A stretch of 64,000 bases of DNA. Source: CAVXTF01 sp963701375 (GTDB taxonomy: Bacteria; Actinomycetota; Acidimicrobiia; Acidimicrobiales; CAVXTF01). The position numbers and the translations under genes are program-made. Where the stretch lies: NCBI GenBank assembly GCA_963701375.1, contig CAVOZT010000001.1, positions 1-64,000 of the forward strand, read 5' to 3'. The first letter of the stretch is position 1. Every line of letters begins with the position of its first letter. This document shows positions 17,463 through 25,563 of this stretch, in pieces. The notes under the pieces were generated by a model. That model was not told the origin of the DNA. It was given only the letters and a program-made list of their open reading frames with translations, and searched no databases.

Positions 17463-18665
17463 GTGTCGTCTACCGATCCCGGCGCCGGGTCACGTTCCCT
17501 CGGAGAAGCGGCCCTCGGAGACGTGACGGTGCTCGACCTGTCGACAGTGGGGCCCGCGTCACGGTGCACGAGGATTCTCGGTGACTTCGGCGCGAGCGTC
17601 GTGAAGGTCGGCCCGGTTCCAGGTCGCGGCGCACCTCCGACCGAACCGCCCTTCTTCTCCTACGGCGGTGGCCGAGGGTATCGGCGCGCAAAACTCGACA
17701 TCAGAGACGACGAAGGGCGCGAATCCTTCCTCGCCCTTGCGTCAAGAGCGGACGTGGTAGTGGAAAGCTTCCGTCCCGGTGTCGTCGACCGGCTCGGCAT
17801 CGGCTACGCGGACGTGGCGGCGCGCAACCGCGGGATCATCTACTGCTCGACGAGCGGCTACGGCCAGGACGGCCCTCATTCGGGATGGGCGGGACACGAC
17901 CTCGACTACCTGGCAGTGAGCGGCTACCTGGCGATGAGCGCACTATCTGCGGAGGGGGCGCCTCCGATACCCGGAGCTACCGTGGCGGACGCGGCGGCCG
18001 GCGGGATGCACGCAGCGCTCTCGATCATGGCGGCGTTGCTTTCGCGCCGCTCGACGGGCAACGGCGCCTACCTCGACGTGGCGGTCGCCGACGGTGCGCT
18101 CTGGCTGATGTCGCTCGTTGTGGACGAGCACCTCGCGACGGGATCGCAGCCGTTGCCAGGACACGACGTGTTGAGCGGCCGTTACGCGTGCTACGGCAAC
18201 TACGTGGCGTCAGACGGTCGCTTCCTCGCAGTCGGCGCTATCGAGCCCAAGTTCTTCGCGAACCTGTGCGGCGCGCTCGGATGCACCAAGTGGATCGAGC
18301 ACCAGTACGACGACGAGTTCCAAGACGAGATCCGCGTCGACCTCGCGGCCGCGTTCATCCGTCGTGATCGCGACAGCTGGGTGGACGAGCTCGCGGGCGC
18401 CGACACGTGCGTGGCTCCGATCCTCGAGCCGGCCGAGGTGGCGCAGGACGCGCAGTACCGCTACAGGAAGGTGTTCGTCCAAGCCCGTCACCCGACGGCC
18501 GGGAGCTTCTCGCAGGTTGGACCGCTGCTCGCCGGGATGCCGGCCGCGCCGGATCCGGTCGAGCTTCCCGATCCCGAAACGACTCAGACCTCAGAGTTGC
18601 TCGAGGCGGCAGGCGTGTCACCAGAGAAGGTGGCAGAGATGCGAACCAGGGGAGTGCTGGCGTGA
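17463..18665 (+). CDS. CaiB/BaiF-family protein, alpha-methylacyl-CoA racemase-like
   Basis: The GTG at 17463, two bases after the preceding stop, gives 400 residues. The family core VTVLDLSTVGPASRCTRILGDFGASVVKV is followed by GYGQDGPHSGWAGHDLDYLAVSG, in which the AGHD histidine corresponds to a catalytic residue of alpha-methylacyl-CoA racemase. VADAAAGGM and the AVGAIEPKFF stretch further resemble racemases more than formyl-CoA transferases. It would interconvert (R)- and (S)-2-methylacyl-CoAs so that the dehydrogenases can act on branched chains. The stop overlaps the start of the MaoC gene by 4 bases (GTGA). Confidence 0.85.
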   Translation: MSSTDPGAGSRSLGEAALGDVTVLDLSTVGPASRCTRILGDFGASVVKVGPVPGRGAPPTEPPFFSYGGGRGYRRAKLDIRDDEGRESFLALASRADVVVESFRPGVVDRLGIGYADVAARNRGIIYCSTSGYGQDGPHSGWAGHDLDYLAVSGYLAMSALSAEGAPPIPGATVADAAAGGMHAALSIMAALLSRRSTGNGAYLDVAVADGALWLMSLVVDEHLATGSQPLPGHDVLSGRYACYGNYVASDGRFLAVGAIEPKFFANLCGALGCTKWIEHQYDDEFQDEIRVDLAAAFIRRDRDSWVDELAGADTCVAPILEPAEVAQDAQYRYRKVFVQARHPTAGSFSQVGPLLAGMPAAPDPVELPDPETTQTSELLEAAGVSPEKVAEMRTRGVLA

Positions 18666-19813
18666 CTCAGGTATCGAGTGATGTTCCGCAAGATCTGATC
18701 GATCTTTGTGGAAAGGACCAGTACGAGGAGATCTCCGAGATTCCCGTCGAGCATGGCTACATCTGGACGTCGTGCTCGTCGGTCGAGAACGCAAACCCGC
18801 TCTTCTGGGACAAAGCTGCCGCTCTCGCTATCACCGGCGGACCGATCGCACCGCCGAGCATGGTCTCGGTCTGGTTCAGGCCGCACCACTGGGCTCCCGG
18901 CCGTACCCATCAGCTCCTGCCGCTTCAGGTTCATTTCGACCTGAAGGAACGCCTCGGCCTGCCCGAGGCGGTGATGACCGACGACACCATCGAGTTTCAC
19001 GAACCCGTCAGGGTGGGCGACGTTCTCCGGACCCACCAGGTGCTGCGAAGTGTGAGCGCACCGAAGACGACGAAGCTGGGCGAGGGGCGATTCTGGGTCA
19101 TCGACGTCGTGTACCGGAACCAAGACGACACGTTGGTGGCGATCGAGACGTATACCGGGTTCGGTTACAAGCGAACGGCGCCGGCTTCGGATGCGACAAC
19201 ACCGAGGCCACCTTCATCGGTCGTTCCCGCTTGGGGTCACAGCAGTGAGGCGACGGATGACGCGGCGACGGATGACGCGGCGACGGGCGCCCGTGCCAGC
19301 AGCAGCGCTCCCGGCCGGGCGCGATCGGGTACGTACGAACCGCGACTCCTCGCCGGCGACGTGAAGGCAGGCGTTCGGCTGCCAGAGCTCAGGTATGACG
19401 TGACCGCAACCACCGTGGTTCTCGGTGCACTTGCGACGCGTGATTGGCGACCGATGCACCACGACAAGGATTTCGCCGTAGAGCGCAACGGGACACGCGA
19501 TATTTTCTTGAACACACCAAATCAGGCCGCCTGGTTCGAGAGGTTCATCACGGACTGGACCGGCCCGCACGGCCGGCTCGGAAGGATCGGGTTCAGGATG
19601 AAGGGCTCGGTCTTTCCCGGCGACACCATGGTGCTACGAGGCGAGGTCGTGGACGTGTCCGATGCGGTCGACAACGGTTGCGGCTGGGTCAACCTGGCGC
19701 TCGAGCTGGCGGTCGGCGACGACGTCGCAACCTCGGCATCTGCTCGCGTCGCACTGCCGGTGAGCCCGAATGACAACCCCTGGCTATTGCGCTCGGAGCG
19801 ATGGAACCCATGA
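18662..19813 (+). CDS. Double hot-dog MaoC-like hydratase
   Basis: GTG 18662 overlaps the upstream stop. The 383-residue protein has two hot-dog halves. The N-terminal half (about residues 15-175) resembles the MaoC N-terminal/FAS1 dehydratase region. An Ala/Ser-rich linker with a duplicated ATDDA stretch follows. The C-terminal half (about 225-375) carries the hydratase-2 type active-site segment TRDWRPMHHDKDF with Asp and His retained. It would hydrate the enoyl-CoA made by the neighbouring dehydrogenases. The duplicated linker comes from a short direct repeat (about 19253-19283). Confidence 0.85.
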   Translation: MTQVSSDVPQDLIDLCGKDQYEEISEIPVEHGYIWTSCSSVENANPLFWDKAAALAITGGPIAPPSMVSVWFRPHHWAPGRTHQLLPLQVHFDLKERLGLPEAVMTDDTIEFHEPVRVGDVLRTHQVLRSVSAPKTTKLGEGRFWVIDVVYRNQDDTLVAIETYTGFGYKRTAPASDATTPRPPSSVVPAWGHSSEATDDAATDDAATGARASSSAPGRARSGTYEPRLLAGDVKAGVRLPELRYDVTATTVVLGALATRDWRPMHHDKDFAVERNGTRDIFLNTPNQAAWFERFITDWTGPHGRLGRIGFRMKGSVFPGDTMVLRGEVVDVSDAVDNGCGWVNLALELAVGDDVATSASARVALPVSPNDNPWLLRSERWNP

Positions 19814-19847
19814 AGCGAAGAGCGGCGTCTGCAAGGAGCAGAACTTG

Positions 19848-20981
19848 TTGAACCTCGACTTCAGCCCCGAGCAGGAGATGCTGCGCGCGACACTTCGCGG
19901 GGTTCTTGCTTCGACTTGTCCGATCTCGACGGTGCGCGACCTGGAGGACGACCCGATCGGCTACTCGCCGATCGTGTGGAAGCAGCTCGCCGAGCTCGAC
20001 CTCATCGGAATCCTCCTGCCCGAGGCCTATGGCGGCTCCGACATGACTGCGCTCGAGGGTGTCGTGCTCTACGAAGAACTCGGAAGGTCGCTCGCGCCGG
20101 TGCCGCACTTCGTCTCGGCCGTGCTCTGCGGGGGTGCGCTCGCGTCGGCCGGCAGCGAGGCACAACGAGCAGAGTGGCTCCCCCCGATCGTCACAGGTGA
20201 TGCAGTGTTCACTGTCGCATGGCTCGAGCCAGAATCCGGCTTTGGTCCAGCGGGCGTGAAGCTCCGAGCAGTCGACGAAGGTGACGGCTTCAGGCTGACA
20301 GGCAAGAAACGGCACGTTGCGTTCGCTCGAGCTGCGACCCGCATGGTCGTCCTCGCACGAACGGGTGATGCGCCGGCGGACATAGATCTCTTCATCGTGT
20401 CGCCTGACGCACCCGGGGTGAAACTCGAGCAGAAGTTCTCGATCTCGTCGGACGCTCAGTACGACGTCACTTTCGACGACGTCTTGGTCGGTCGCGATCA
20501 GCGCATTGGAGCCGAGTCTTCGGGCTGGGATACCTGGCAATCGGTCATGCGGGACGGATGCATCCTGCTGGCGGCGCAGGCGATGGGCGGCGCGCGTGCT
20601 GCGCTCGACATGACCGTGCAGTATTCGAAGGACCGCCAGCAGTTCGACAAGCCTCTCGGGGCATTCCAGGCGATCGCGCACGGACTTGCGGATGCCGTCA
20701 CGACCGTCGACGGTGGTGACACGCTGGTACACCAGGCTGCATGGGCCCGAGCTGCCGGCCGACCGGTTGACCGGCTCGCTCCCATGGCGAAGCTCTTCGC
20801 GTGCCGAACCTACCGTGACGTCACGGCGCTCGCCCAACAGGTGTTCGGCGGCATCGGTTTCACTCTCGAGGTCGACGTGCAGCTCCACTTCAGACGTGCA
20901 AAGCAACTGCAGCTTGCGTGGTGGGACACACGTTACTTAGAAGAGCTCGTCGCGGCGGCGATCCTTGCTCCGCGTAACTGA
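19848..20981 (+). CDS. Acyl-CoA dehydrogenase-like partner subunit
   Basis: No ATG or GTG fits; tandem TTG codons at 19845 and 19848 follow an AAGGAG at 19833-19838, and the second gives a typical start (LNLDFSPEQEMLRATLRGVL). The 377-residue protein is full length, but the usual SEPxxGSD flavin motif is replaced by AWLEPESGFGP and the C-terminal motif reads QVFGGIGFTLEVDVQLHFRRAK. Such divergence is known in non-catalytic or complementary subunits of heterotetrameric dehydrogenases. It probably pairs with the product of 16282-17460. Convergent with the hydrolase gene. Confidence 0.88.
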   Translation: MNLDFSPEQEMLRATLRGVLASTCPISTVRDLEDDPIGYSPIVWKQLAELDLIGILLPEAYGGSDMTALEGVVLYEELGRSLAPVPHFVSAVLCGGALASAGSEAQRAEWLPPIVTGDAVFTVAWLEPESGFGPAGVKLRAVDEGDGFRLTGKKRHVAFARAATRMVVLARTGDAPADIDLFIVSPDAPGVKLEQKFSISSDAQYDVTFDDVLVGRDQRIGAESSGWDTWQSVMRDGCILLAAQAMGGARAALDMTVQYSKDRQQFDKPLGAFQAIAHGLADAVTTVDGGDTLVHQAAWARAAGRPVDRLAPMAKLFACRTYRDVTALAQQVFGGIGFTLEVDVQLHFRRAKQLQLAWWDTRYLEELVAAAILAPRN

Positions 20982-21012
20982 CTCCGCCTCGGAGTCGATG
21001 GAAAGCTGCGCT

Positions 21013-21906
21013 TCAGCCTTCGGGATGCGCAGCGGGATCAGGAGCGAAGAAGCCATCCTGGACGTTTGAGTCGAACAGAGCCGCAAGTTCGACCGGATAC
21101 TGAGCGTGTATGTCGTGATCGGCGTCGTCGAACCAGTACACGCGGGCCACCGGGGTCGCTTCCTCGGCCGCCTTTGCAGACTCGTGTTTGCCCGGAGGTC
21201 CACTTCCTGAGCCGCCGGCGAAGATGAACAGCGCGGGCACCCGCAAAGTCGCGAACCGCGTCGAAGGCTTGTGCTCCCACAATGAGCGCAAGATCCGCAT
21301 GTGGTTGTCGAACGACAGTCTCGGCGCGACCGTGCCGTCGTCACGGATGGCAAAGTTCGCCAAAGTGGACTGAATGCCCGACTCGGGCCAGCCCGGATGA
21401 GCTTCACGGAGCATGGCTGTCATGGCACGGACCTCTGTGCCGGTCAATCGCGGCGGCGCAAGCACCTTCGCGGCGTCGGACCACCCTGGGAAGGAGCTGC
21501 TCAACTCGATGGTCCCGCCGTCAACGCAGGCAATCCCACTGGAGTTGCCCGGGCGGACCCAGGCTGCCTCGAGCACCAAGTTGGCACCGAGTGACTGCCC
21601 GGCGAGGATCGGCGCCCCCAGCTCGAGGACGTCGGAGACGGTGACGATGTCGGCGATCAACGTCGGGAAGTCGTAACCGTGGTCCGGCTTGTCGGATTCT
21701 CCATGTCCGCGCAGATCCAAAGCAGCGACCCGGTGTCCCAAGCGGGCGAGCTCGAGAGCCGTCATGTCCCAGAGGCGTGCGTTCGACGCGAGCCCGTGGA
21801 CCAGGAGAAAGGTTGCGTGCCGTGCTGGTCCGGCGCGTCCGTCGATCAACCAGGTCGAAAGCGAGATGCCGGGTTCGACTTCGACCCGGGTCTGGTTCAC
21901 TTCCAC
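21013..21906 (-). CDS. Alpha/beta hydrolase
   Basis: This 297-residue protein has the full alpha/beta-hydrolase pattern: oxyanion segment LLVHGLASNARLWD, ALDLRGHGESDKPDHGYDF, nucleophile elbow AGQSLGANL (about Ser123), and a C-terminal DDADHDIHAQYP with the catalytic His. It has no signal peptide and is presumably a cytosolic esterase or carbon-carbon bond hydrolase. It may share a transcript with the upstream metallopeptidase-like gene, which ends 18 bases before it. The substrate is unknown. Confidence 0.9.
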   Translation of the reverse strand: MEVNQTRVEVEPGISLSTWLIDGRAGPARHATFLLVHGLASNARLWDMTALELARLGHRVAALDLRGHGESDKPDHGYDFPTLIADIVTVSDVLELGAPILAGQSLGANLVLEAAWVRPGNSSGIACVDGGTIELSSSFPGWSDAAKVLAPPRLTGTEVRAMTAMLREAHPGWPESGIQSTLANFAIRDDGTVAPRLSFDNHMRILRSLWEHKPSTRFATLRVPALFIFAGGSGSGPPGKHESAKAAEEATPVARVYWFDDADHDIHAQYPVELAALFDSNVQDGFFAPDPAAHPEG

Positions 21907-21924
21907 GACGACACTCTCACAGCG

Positions 21925-22620
21925 TCAGGGGCTGACGGAGTGCCGGTCCCAGGCGGAGGGATCGAAAAGCCGACCCGGCTCCTGTGTCGATCGGTGAACC
22001 GTGCGATCTTCAGCGAACGCCGCGTCGCCAGACATCTCGTCGTTTTCCGCGCTTTCGTCGTCGTCCGCGCTCTCGTCGTTCCACGTATGGCGGCTCGACA
22101 CCTCGAGGCCGATCGTGAACCCGTGCAGGAAGGTGTCGGCTTCTGCCATGCGCGGGTACCGCTTCGTCAAGGCTCGGAAACGGCGTGAATGAGAGGACTC
22201 CACCAGGTGGGCGAGCTCGTGGACCAGAACGGCGTCGAGCACCCATGAGGGAACCGGGCGAAGTCGGTCGGATATCCGGATTTGTCCGGTGTTCGGGTTG
22301 CACGATCCCCATCGCTTGCGTTGGTTGCCGACCCAGCGAATCGACGTCGCCCGGACCCCGTCCAGGTACTTGTCGGCAAGCTCTTCCGATCGTTCCTCGA
22401 GAGCCCTGTCGTCCGAGTGGTGCATCGGCGCCCGGCGGAGCAAGCGCTGTACAAGCTGGTCGACGACGACGTCGCGCTCTGTCGAACGGAGGCGAGCGGG
22501 GACGAGAACCACGATCCTGCCGTCGTCCCAGGACGCCGAGACGGTGGATCGTCGCCTGGTGCTGGACCGGACCTCTACCGGCGGAGGGGTGGGGATTGGT
22601 TGTCGTCTCGGGCTGCTCAC
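21925..22620 (-). CDS. YgjP-like metallopeptidase domain protein (M48-related)
   Basis: The GTG at 22620 (or a TTG nine bases earlier) starts about 231 residues. The core reads VGNQRKRWGSCNPNTGQIRISDRLRPVPSWVLDAVLVHELAHLVESSHSRRF: the WGSC motif and HELAH zinc site are hallmarks of the YgjP/DUF45 family. In family members two His of HExxH and a later His bind zinc. A related enzyme is reported as a UTP diphosphatase, but most are uncharacterised. The C-terminal 55 residues are Asp/Glu-rich and probably disordered. Confidence 0.87.
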   Translation of the reverse strand: MSSPRRQPIPTPPPVEVRSSTRRRSTVSASWDDGRIVVLVPARLRSTERDVVVDQLVQRLLRRAPMHHSDDRALEERSEELADKYLDGVRATSIRWVGNQRKRWGSCNPNTGQIRISDRLRPVPSWVLDAVLVHELAHLVESSHSRRFRALTKRYPRMAEADTFLHGFTIGLEVSSRHTWNDESADDDESAENDEMSGDAAFAEDRTVHRSTQEPGRLFDPSAWDRHSVSP

Positions 22621-22735
22621 TGAGCACAACTTACGGCGCTGCTGTCACATTCAGAAGCACCACCTTCTGTCATGTCTCCAAGCGGCGTTGGCGGTGGCCG
22701 GGCTGATGCGGCCTGCCAGGACGTAAGGTTCACGG

Positions 22736-23221
22736 ATGGCACGCATCTCCTTTCCAGATCGGGGCTTCGGCGAACACGTGGACTGGGCGCTCATGCGACC
22801 AGCTATGGCAAAGGGAATGGGCGCTCTATCCGAGGCTGTATACGGGAACACGCAGCTGTCGGTGCGCGAACGAGAGGCGGCTCGCTGGCAGATAGCGCTG
22901 ATCAACGACTGCGCAGTGTGCCGCGACACGCGTGCCCGTGCCGGCGAGTCCGCAGGGGCCGACGAGCCGTTCTACAGCGAGGTGAACGACTGGCGATCGA
23001 GCAAGGTCCTGAGCGATCGAGAGAGGCTGGCTGCCGAGTTCGCGGAGCGGTTTGCCCTAGATCACCTGGCCATGGACGACGAGTTCTGGGAGCGACTCAG
23101 GTCGAAGTTCGCCGACGACGAGTTGGCTGACCTGACCATGTGCTGCGGTGCGTTCTTGGGGATGGGCCGTACGCTGGCCGTCATCGGGGTCCGGGCACCT
23201 GAGGAGCGACTTCTCGTCTGA
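22736..23221 (+). CDS. Carboxymuconolactone decarboxylase/AhpD-like protein
   Basis: The 161-residue protein has the AhpD-like helical pattern with LSVREREAARWQIALINDCAVCRDTRA, in which a CxxC pair sits at the end of a helix, followed by LSDRERLAAEFAERFALD. The family includes alkylhydroperoxidase-like peroxidase partners and gamma-carboxymuconolactone decarboxylases; the CxxC favours a thiol redox role. The SDR at 23241 follows after 19 bases, so the two are likely cotranscribed. Confidence 0.85.
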   Translation: MARISFPDRGFGEHVDWALMRPAMAKGMGALSEAVYGNTQLSVREREAARWQIALINDCAVCRDTRARAGESAGADEPFYSEVNDWRSSKVLSDRERLAAEFAERFALDHLAMDDEFWERLRSKFADDELADLTMCCGAFLGMGRTLAVIGVRAPEERLLV

Positions 23222-23240
23222 CGGTGTCATTGTGTACGCC

Positions 23241-24107
23241 ATGAGCGAAAAGGGATCGATCCTCGTCACGGGTGCATCAAGCGGAATCGGGGAGGCCTGC
23301 GCCGTCGCGTTCGGCCGTCTGGGTTGGGACGTATTCGCAGGTGTCCGGCGTGACGAGGACGGTAAGCGGCTGCAGGCCAAGTCGACCGGCGATCTGCGAC
23401 CGGTGCTCTTGGATGTCACGGATCTGGCGTCGGTCGAGGCAATGGCAAAAGAGGTCGCGGCAAACGTAGGAGACGCAGGACTGACGGCGGTGGTCAACAA
23501 CGCCGGCATCGCGGTGGGTGGACCTGTTGAGTACATGGCGATAGACGAGTGGCGACGGCAGTTCGAGGTCAACGTGTTCGGCCAGGTCGCGGTCACCAAG
23601 GCGGTGCTTCCTTTGATCCGTCCGTCCGCGTCCCGTGGCCGCATCGTCTTCATCGGATCCATAGGCGGCAGGATCGCGTCGCCTTTCATCGCTCCGTACG
23701 CGGCTTCGAAGCATGCCATCGAAGCGATCGCTGAGTCGATGCGCCACGAACTCGTTGACACCGGAATCCGGACTGTCGTGGTCGAGCCCGGAGCCGTACG
23801 CACACCGATATGGGACAAGGGGCGGTCGGACGCCGACGAGATCGAAGCGAACCTGCCGCCTGAGGGGTTGAAGCGGTACACGCCGGCGATAGCGGGGCTC
23901 AGGAAGGCGATGGAGTTCCAGGCCCGCACAGGCGTGGATCCCGAAGTCGTGGCCGGCGTGGTCGTACGAGCCGTGACGAAGCCCCGACCGGCAGCCCGCT
24001 ACGTCGTAGGTCGCGATGCCAAGATGATGGCGATCGTGGCCAGGGTCCTTCCGGACAGCGCACGAGACGTCTTGACGAGGGCCTCGATGAAGCTCGTCGC
24101 ACGGTGA
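23241..24107 (+). CDS. Short-chain dehydrogenase/reductase
   Basis: ATG 23241 starts 288 residues with the classical SDR motifs: SILVTGASSGIGEACA (cofactor), VVNNAGIAVGG, FIGSIGGRIASPFIAPYAASKHAIEAI (Ser, Tyr, Lys) and VVEPGAVRTPIW. The Arg-rich stretch GVRRDED after beta strand 2 suggests NADP(H). C-terminal residues (AARYVVGRDAKMMAIVARVLP) resemble retinol or 17-beta-hydroxysteroid dehydrogenase-like bacterial SDRs. Substrate not identifiable. Confidence 0.92.
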   Translation: MSEKGSILVTGASSGIGEACAVAFGRLGWDVFAGVRRDEDGKRLQAKSTGDLRPVLLDVTDLASVEAMAKEVAANVGDAGLTAVVNNAGIAVGGPVEYMAIDEWRRQFEVNVFGQVAVTKAVLPLIRPSASRGRIVFIGSIGGRIASPFIAPYAASKHAIEAIAESMRHELVDTGIRTVVVEPGAVRTPIWDKGRSDADEIEANLPPEGLKRYTPAIAGLRKAMEFQARTGVDPEVVAGVVVRAVTKPRPAARYVVGRDAKMMAIVARVLPDSARDVLTRASMKLVAR

Positions 24108-24247
24108 GAGGGACCGGAGGTCGGACCGATGAGTTTCGCTCTTCAGCCTCGTCAGACACCGTGTGAGCACCTTCAGCCCACGCGGCAGCACGCTTGAGTC
24201 CAGGTGCTTTCGATTGTCGGACCGACGACGAGTGTGAGGGAGTCGAT

Positions 24248-24880
24248 ATGAGCACTATGCCCATGCCGGACGTGGTCTCCGCCGAGAAGTGGCAGCAGGA
24301 TCGCGACGAGTTGCTCAAACTCGAGAAGGAGGCCACCCGTACGCTCGACGCCATCGCGGCGCGTCGACGCCGCTTACCGATGACCAAGTTCGACAGCACG
24401 TATGTGTTCGACACGCCCGACGGTCCGAAGACCCTCATTGACCTGTTCGAAGGGCGGCAAGAGCTCGTCGTCTACCAATTCATGGACAACGGGCCGGACG
24501 AATACTGCCCGGGCTGCACCTTCTTCACCAGCAGCGTCAACAATCTGGCCTCGCTAGAGAGGCGCGGTATCAGCTGGGCGACGGTGTCCAATATGCCGTT
24601 GGATCAGATAGAGCGCTATAAGAAGGTGAAGGGCTGGACGATGACATTCGTGTCGTCACACGGCACGACGTTCGCGCAAGATTGTGGTGCGAACGGCGGC
24701 TTCATGCTCAGCGTGTTCCTGCGCGACGGCGAGGACGTCTATCGAACCTATTGCACGACCGCCCGAGGGGTGGACCGGGTCTTGTTCGTCAACAACATCC
24801 TCGACCTTTCCCCGTACGGGCGTCAGGAGGAGTGGGAGGACTCGCCGCCGGGGTGGCCGCAGTATCCGACGTACGGGTAG
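24248..24880 (+). CDS. DUF899 thioredoxin-like family protein
   Basis: ATG 24248 gives a 210-residue protein. It shows the DUF899 pattern: a Lys/Glu-rich N-terminal helix (RDELLKLEKEATRTLDAIAARRRRLP), LIDLFEGRQELVVYQFMDNG followed by the Cys pair of CPGCTFFTSSVNN, SNMPLDQIERYKKVKGW, and a Trp/Pro-rich end. The family has a peroxiredoxin/thioredoxin-like fold; its enzymatic role is not established. A pterin-dehydratase/VOC fusion starts immediately after the stop, suggesting an operon. Confidence 0.9.
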   Translation: MSTMPMPDVVSAEKWQQDRDELLKLEKEATRTLDAIAARRRRLPMTKFDSTYVFDTPDGPKTLIDLFEGRQELVVYQFMDNGPDEYCPGCTFFTSSVNNLASLERRGISWATVSNMPLDQIERYKKVKGWTMTFVSSHGTTFAQDCGANGGFMLSVFLRDGEDVYRTYCTTARGVDRVLFVNNILDLSPYGRQEEWEDSPPGWPQYPTYG

Positions 24881-25540
24881 GTGAGCGTCGTGGAGAGACT
24901 CAGCAACCAACGGATCGCCGACGCGGATCTCGCTGACTGGCGCAAGCTGGCTCAGGCGCTGCACGCTCGCTATTCGGCCCCAAACTACGTAGCGGCGGCG
25001 AAATTCGTCGCTGCCCTGGCACCGATCGCGGACGCCGAGGGTCACCAGCCCGACCTGAAGCTGACCAGCGGCGTCGTCGACGTGTCGCTTTGCACCCACG
25101 AGGACGGGCTGTGGGTGACCCAGAAGGACGTCGACATGGCCAGGAGGATCAGCGAGATCGCCCGCGAGCACGGACTCGAGCCCGAGCCGGGCGGGGTGAC
25201 CCAACTCGAGATCGCACTGGATACCGCACACGAAGACAACGTCGGCGCCTTCTGGTCCGTTCTGCTCACCGGTAGCCCCGGTAACAAGATCTACGACTCG
25301 GTCTTCGACCCCACCGCCCGGGTCCCGGGTCTTTGGTTCCAAGGCACCGACGAACACGAGACGCCCCGCCAGCGCTGGCACTTCGACCTTTGGGTAGCGC
25401 CCGAGGAAGTCGAAGGCCGGATCGCCGGCGCCCTTGCAGCGGGCGGTTCCGTAGTCGACGATTCCGGGGCACCGTCCTTCACCGTTCTCGCCGACCCCGA
25501 CGGAAACCGGGTCTGCGTGTGCACACCTACGGGACGCTGA
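24881..25540 (+). CDS. Fusion of a pterin-4a-carbinolamine dehydratase-like domain and a VOC domain
   Basis: The GTG directly follows the DUF899 stop. Residues about 5-95 resemble pterin-4a-carbinolamine dehydratase (LADWRKLAQALHARYSAPNYVAAAKFV, then EGHQPDLKLTSGVVDVSLCTHEDGLWVTQKDVDMARRI). The family's His-His-Pro site reads His-Gln-Pro, so one active-site His is replaced. Residues about 110-219 form a glyoxalase/VOC-type domain (QLEIALDTAHEDNVGAFWSVLL through FTVLADPDGNRVCVC). The fusion recurs in actinobacteria as I recall it; its reaction is unknown. It converges with the acyltransferase gene 23 bases away. Confidence 0.8.
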   Translation: MSVVERLSNQRIADADLADWRKLAQALHARYSAPNYVAAAKFVAALAPIADAEGHQPDLKLTSGVVDVSLCTHEDGLWVTQKDVDMARRISEIAREHGLEPEPGGVTQLEIALDTAHEDNVGAFWSVLLTGSPGNKIYDSVFDPTARVPGLWFQGTDEHETPRQRWHFDLWVAPEEVEGRIAGALAAGGSVVDDSGAPSFTVLADPDGNRVCVCTPTGR

Positions 25541-25563
25541 CGGTCGGCAGGGTCGTTCAAGAA

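Noticed and set aside
19689..20906. 405-codon open frame on the minus strand opposite the second acyl-CoA dehydrogenase
   Set aside because: Its translation is rich in Arg, His and Glu with no domain, and the plus-strand frame encodes a full conserved enzyme. It is a high-GC shadow.
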